Source of the DNA: Melanocharis versteri
Lineage: Eukaryota > Chordata > Aves > Passeriformes > Melanocharitidae
Length of the DNA: 64,000 nucleotides
Direction of reading: 5' to 3'
Assembly (NCBI GenBank): GCA_013397845.1
Contig: VZTG01001029.1
Span: 274,788-338,787, forward strand
Below, in pieces: positions 61,801 to 64,000 of the stretch. The number at the start of each line of letters is the position of its first letter. Position 1 is the stretch's first letter. Both the position numbers and the translations under genes were made by a program. A model generated the notes under the pieces. It had not been told where the DNA came from, did no database searches, and saw nothing but the letters and a program-made list of their open reading frames with translations.

Positions 61801-61958
61801 ATGATTATCAGTGTGATACATGTGATACAATACTCACAGTGGGATGGGCAGGTTTTTAGCATCCTCCTTAGTCCCTGCCAGAGACATGGTGAAAGTTGGG
61901 TCTATCGGCTTGCCTTGGATTTCATTGATGATGTGGATCTTGAACTGGTAATGATACA
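58712..61958 (-). CDS. LIPC: LIPC hepatic lipase, last three coding exons (partial gene)
   Basis: Secreted liver lipase that hydrolyses triglyceride and phospholipid in HDL and remnant particles. Exons on the minus strand at 61958-61838 (121 nt), 61187-60969 (219 nt) and 58817-58712 (coding part with stop) join in phase. They encode the C-terminal PLAT/lipid-binding domain: VYHYQFKIHIINEIQGKPID and TFTMSLAGTKEDAKNLPIPL; then the glycosylation sequon NKT in GNKTHSFLITLD, IMIKFKWEGTPVWENIWDTF and PWTKGTHRPGL; then KTFCPQSIDNIHLHPSQEKT and FVRCEDRFQRQNRK. The catalytic Ser/Asp/His domain is in exons beyond the right edge. The 121-nt exon 7 has the size I recall for the same exon in lipoprotein lipase. 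Endothelial or lipoprotein lipase is less likely because the KAIRVKAGETQQK and TFCPQS segments fit LIPC. ADAM10 converges on it. Confidence 0.96.
58818..60968 (-). other. LIPC: LIPC intron 8
   Basis: 2151 bp GT-AG intron. No repeat or gene recognised. The plus-strand open frames near 58962-59271 and 60005-60247 have no family resemblance. Confidence 0.85.
60969..61187 (-). CDS. LIPC: LIPC exon 8
   Basis: 219 nt; acceptor TTTTCTGTAG before 61187, donor GTAAGT from 60968. Encodes VEGITGNKTHSFLITLDTDI through AIRVKAGETQQ. Carries one N-glycosylation sequon and the Trp-containing PWTKG loop thought to contact lipid. Confidence 0.96.
61188..61837 (-). other. LIPC: LIPC intron 7
   Basis: 650 bp GT-AG intron with nothing recognisable. 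Confidence 0.9.
61838..61958 (-). CDS. LIPC: LIPC exon 7
   Basis: 121 nt; acceptor CCTTTCTACAG before 61958, donor GTGAGT from 61837. Starts with the last two bases of a Val codon and ends with the first two of a Leu codon. Encodes the first strands of the PLAT domain. Confidence 0.95.
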
Positions 61959-64000
61959 CTGTAGAAAGGAAGAATTTGCAAAAAGTGACGAAGTGAATGG
62001 TTAAAGAATCAATAGATTTCTTATGCTAAAGAATTTTGCCTTTCAGAGCAGAAAGTTGATGGTTATTCCATTTTATTTTTCAAACTGATTTGTTGAAATT
62101 AAAACATTCTCATTTTTTCTGGTCGTTGCTGTGCTGTGTAATCTGTTAGAGTTTGAGGCCCTGTTGCTTTATTTAAAGGATGGAGAAAAAGGTAATCAAT
62201 GTTGAGTTTCTTTTTGGGATAAAACATTTCTTCCATGGGAAATATTTCAGGTTTTCTGAAGCTTAATTGTCGGAATTTCTGGCAAGCCCTCTATCTAGTG
62301 ACCAGGCCAGTCCTTGTGACTGGGCATGACCAGAGATGTATGATACAGATCAAAGACATTATGCAGTGTGGCCAGGCTGTTTCTCTGATCAGCTGGAAAA
62401 CTGCCCTGCAAAACAGATGAGTCACAAACTTTCCTTGACTGCGTAATGATATATTGTGCTTAACACACATCTGTTAACAATATCATTAATGCTTCAAGGT
62501 CTGGGGAGTTTCTAGAACAACACTGTTTAGGAAAGTCTGAAGTGAGTATTGTGAGCATGAAGAATGCCTAAGAAGTCATCTGTTTGATATTTTGTAAATT
62601 ATGAAAAACCCCAACATCATACATTTAGAGCGTGTGCATACAGATACTGTCAGCTACATTCGAATGTCCAAAACTCTTCTATCTGGTCATTCTTCCAGCA
62701 ACCTTCTAGACAAAACTGATAAAATTAGAGATGAAGTAACATAATTGCACGCTACTTTTTGAGTAGAGCCTCTTTACCCACTTCAGTCTTCACCACATCT
62801 GAGAATGGCTCCTCATACTGCTAATGGAATAATCTTTTTATGTATGTGCACAGATAGATTTTTTTTTTTTTAATGCATCTCAGAGTGTTCACAGTGGAAG
62901 GTATTTGCTGGAAAAGCTGTATCTTTTTGTTGTTTTATAGTTGTTGTATATTAGTGAACAATGTATTTTCTTTTGAAAACGTGTCCCTCAGTAGAAAAGA
63001 AAATGGCTGATTCTGTGCCACAAACCCGATGAGGACAGAGGCAGAGAGGGTTGTTTACAGATCACTTTTATTACTAATCCGTTTTTCTCTGGGTTTTCTC
63101 TCTATGTAAAAACTGATCGTTCAGTATATGATCAGACACAGCCTAAGCTTTTGCTGTGATTATGGTGCTCACTTAGAGGAAAAATCATATAAAAACTCAG
63201 GATCCCATCACTGCTTTATTATAAATGTTAGCTTCTGTGTAACAACCGGGGGATGTGTTTGAGCTGGGTTGATGTACGCTCCAGAAAATAATGTCATTAA
63301 CTTGAAAATGAAACATTAGATTTTGTGAAGACACAGAGGATTGTGAAGTGTAATGTTGAGTTTCTCAAATTTCTTCTGTTTGTGCTTCTCACATGAACTT
63401 CAAACATTTTTTTTAAAAAGGATTACAAAGATGACTTTGTAAGCACCTTCCCACAGTTGCTGCTTTGTTCGGGAATTTTTGTGGAAGGAGATCATTGTCT
63501 GGGGTACTTTTATTCACATATGTGCCAAGAATGGTTTTTTATGCAAAACCAGTTCTAAACATAAAAATGCAACATGTTTAATTGAAATCAAAGTCAATAG
63601 GACACACATATTTTACCCCAAACTGAAACTAGCTCCATGTCCAGCGAGGAACACAACACAATGATCACATCTCCGTGCCCAGGTGTGGGAGCAGCAGACA
63701 ACGCATCCCCAGAGCCTGTCATTCCCTGATTCTGATGAGAACCTGACCCTGACTGTACTGGAGCAAGATAACACCAGGAACTAGACACAGCCTCTGGAGT
63801 TTTCAAATCTACTCCAGGTATCTTCTTGAGCCTTTTTAAAACAGTATTAAGAAGAAATGCAGCAGGTTCAGCTGCTCTGAGTATCAGTCAGGGCTGCACA
63901 GATCCCTCTGGAGTCATCACCAAATATTTCACAGCTGCGCTAGTGGAAAACTTCCAAAATTATTTTAAAAGTAACTGAATTCTTGTTGGGTTTTGTTTTG
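61959..64000 (-). other. LIPC: LIPC intron 6, partial
   Basis: At least 2 kb of intron. I searched the minus strand for exon 6 (the Cys-rich CLSC.../hinge segment) and did not find it before the window edge. No repeat was recognised. Confidence 0.75.

Noticed and set aside
1..64000. An undescribed multigene system, CRISPR array, tRNA or rRNA genes
   Set aside because: All confidently coding sequence belongs to three conserved vertebrate genes. I saw no evenly spaced repeats with unique spacers and no cloverleaf or rRNA signature; a tRNA scan or covariance-model search could not be run here.

Overview
This is a vertebrate nuclear window, almost certainly from a bird. Three spliced genes are recognisable from their conserved protein segments, every intron seen is GT-AG, and the interspersed repeats are CR1 LINE fragments plus a solo endogenous-retrovirus LTR of a type abundant in birds. 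The LTR type hints at a passerine or close relative, but the sequence does not prove this. Most of the listed open frames are chance frames in introns; the real coding sequence is about 2.9 kb of 64 kb.

Layout. (1) 1-10.7 kb, minus strand: the first three coding exons of MINDY2 (FAM63B), a K48-ubiquitin-chain deubiquitinase; the rest of the gene lies off the left edge. Its intron 2 carries a 549-bp solo LTR with an exact 5-bp target duplication. Its intron 1 carries an isolated CpG-dense patch and several short exact tandem duplications. (2) 10.7-12.4 kb: a head-to-head intergenic region with two CpG islands separated by a CR1 copy. It ends in a 157-bp assembly gap that hides the ADAM10 start codon. 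(3) 12.4-54.7 kb, plus strand: ADAM10, the alpha-secretase / Notch sheddase, in 16 coding exons. Apart from about 5 residues in the gap, all of its coding sequence is present: 744 codons plus stop, with every exon phase compatible. A 3'UTR of about 2.1-2.4 kb follows. (4) 54.7-64 kb, minus strand: the last three coding exons (7, 8, 9) of LIPC, hepatic lipase, converging tail-to-tail on ADAM10; the rest of LIPC lies off the right edge.

The order LIPC - ADAM10 - MINDY2, with ADAM10 opposed to both neighbours, is the order I recall for human chromosome 15q, so this is conserved synteny and not a transferred or novel cassette. The three genes do not form a functional pathway. ADAM10 and MINDY2 share a divergent promoter region, and ADAM10 and LIPC share a 3' intergenic space. 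I found no tRNA, rRNA, CRISPR or new multigene system. The observations most worth checking are a possible soluble ADAM10 made through intron 14, the damaged 5' ends of both divergent genes, the divergent CR1 pair around the MINDY2 promoter, the changed LIPC tail, and a few unexplained intronic structures.
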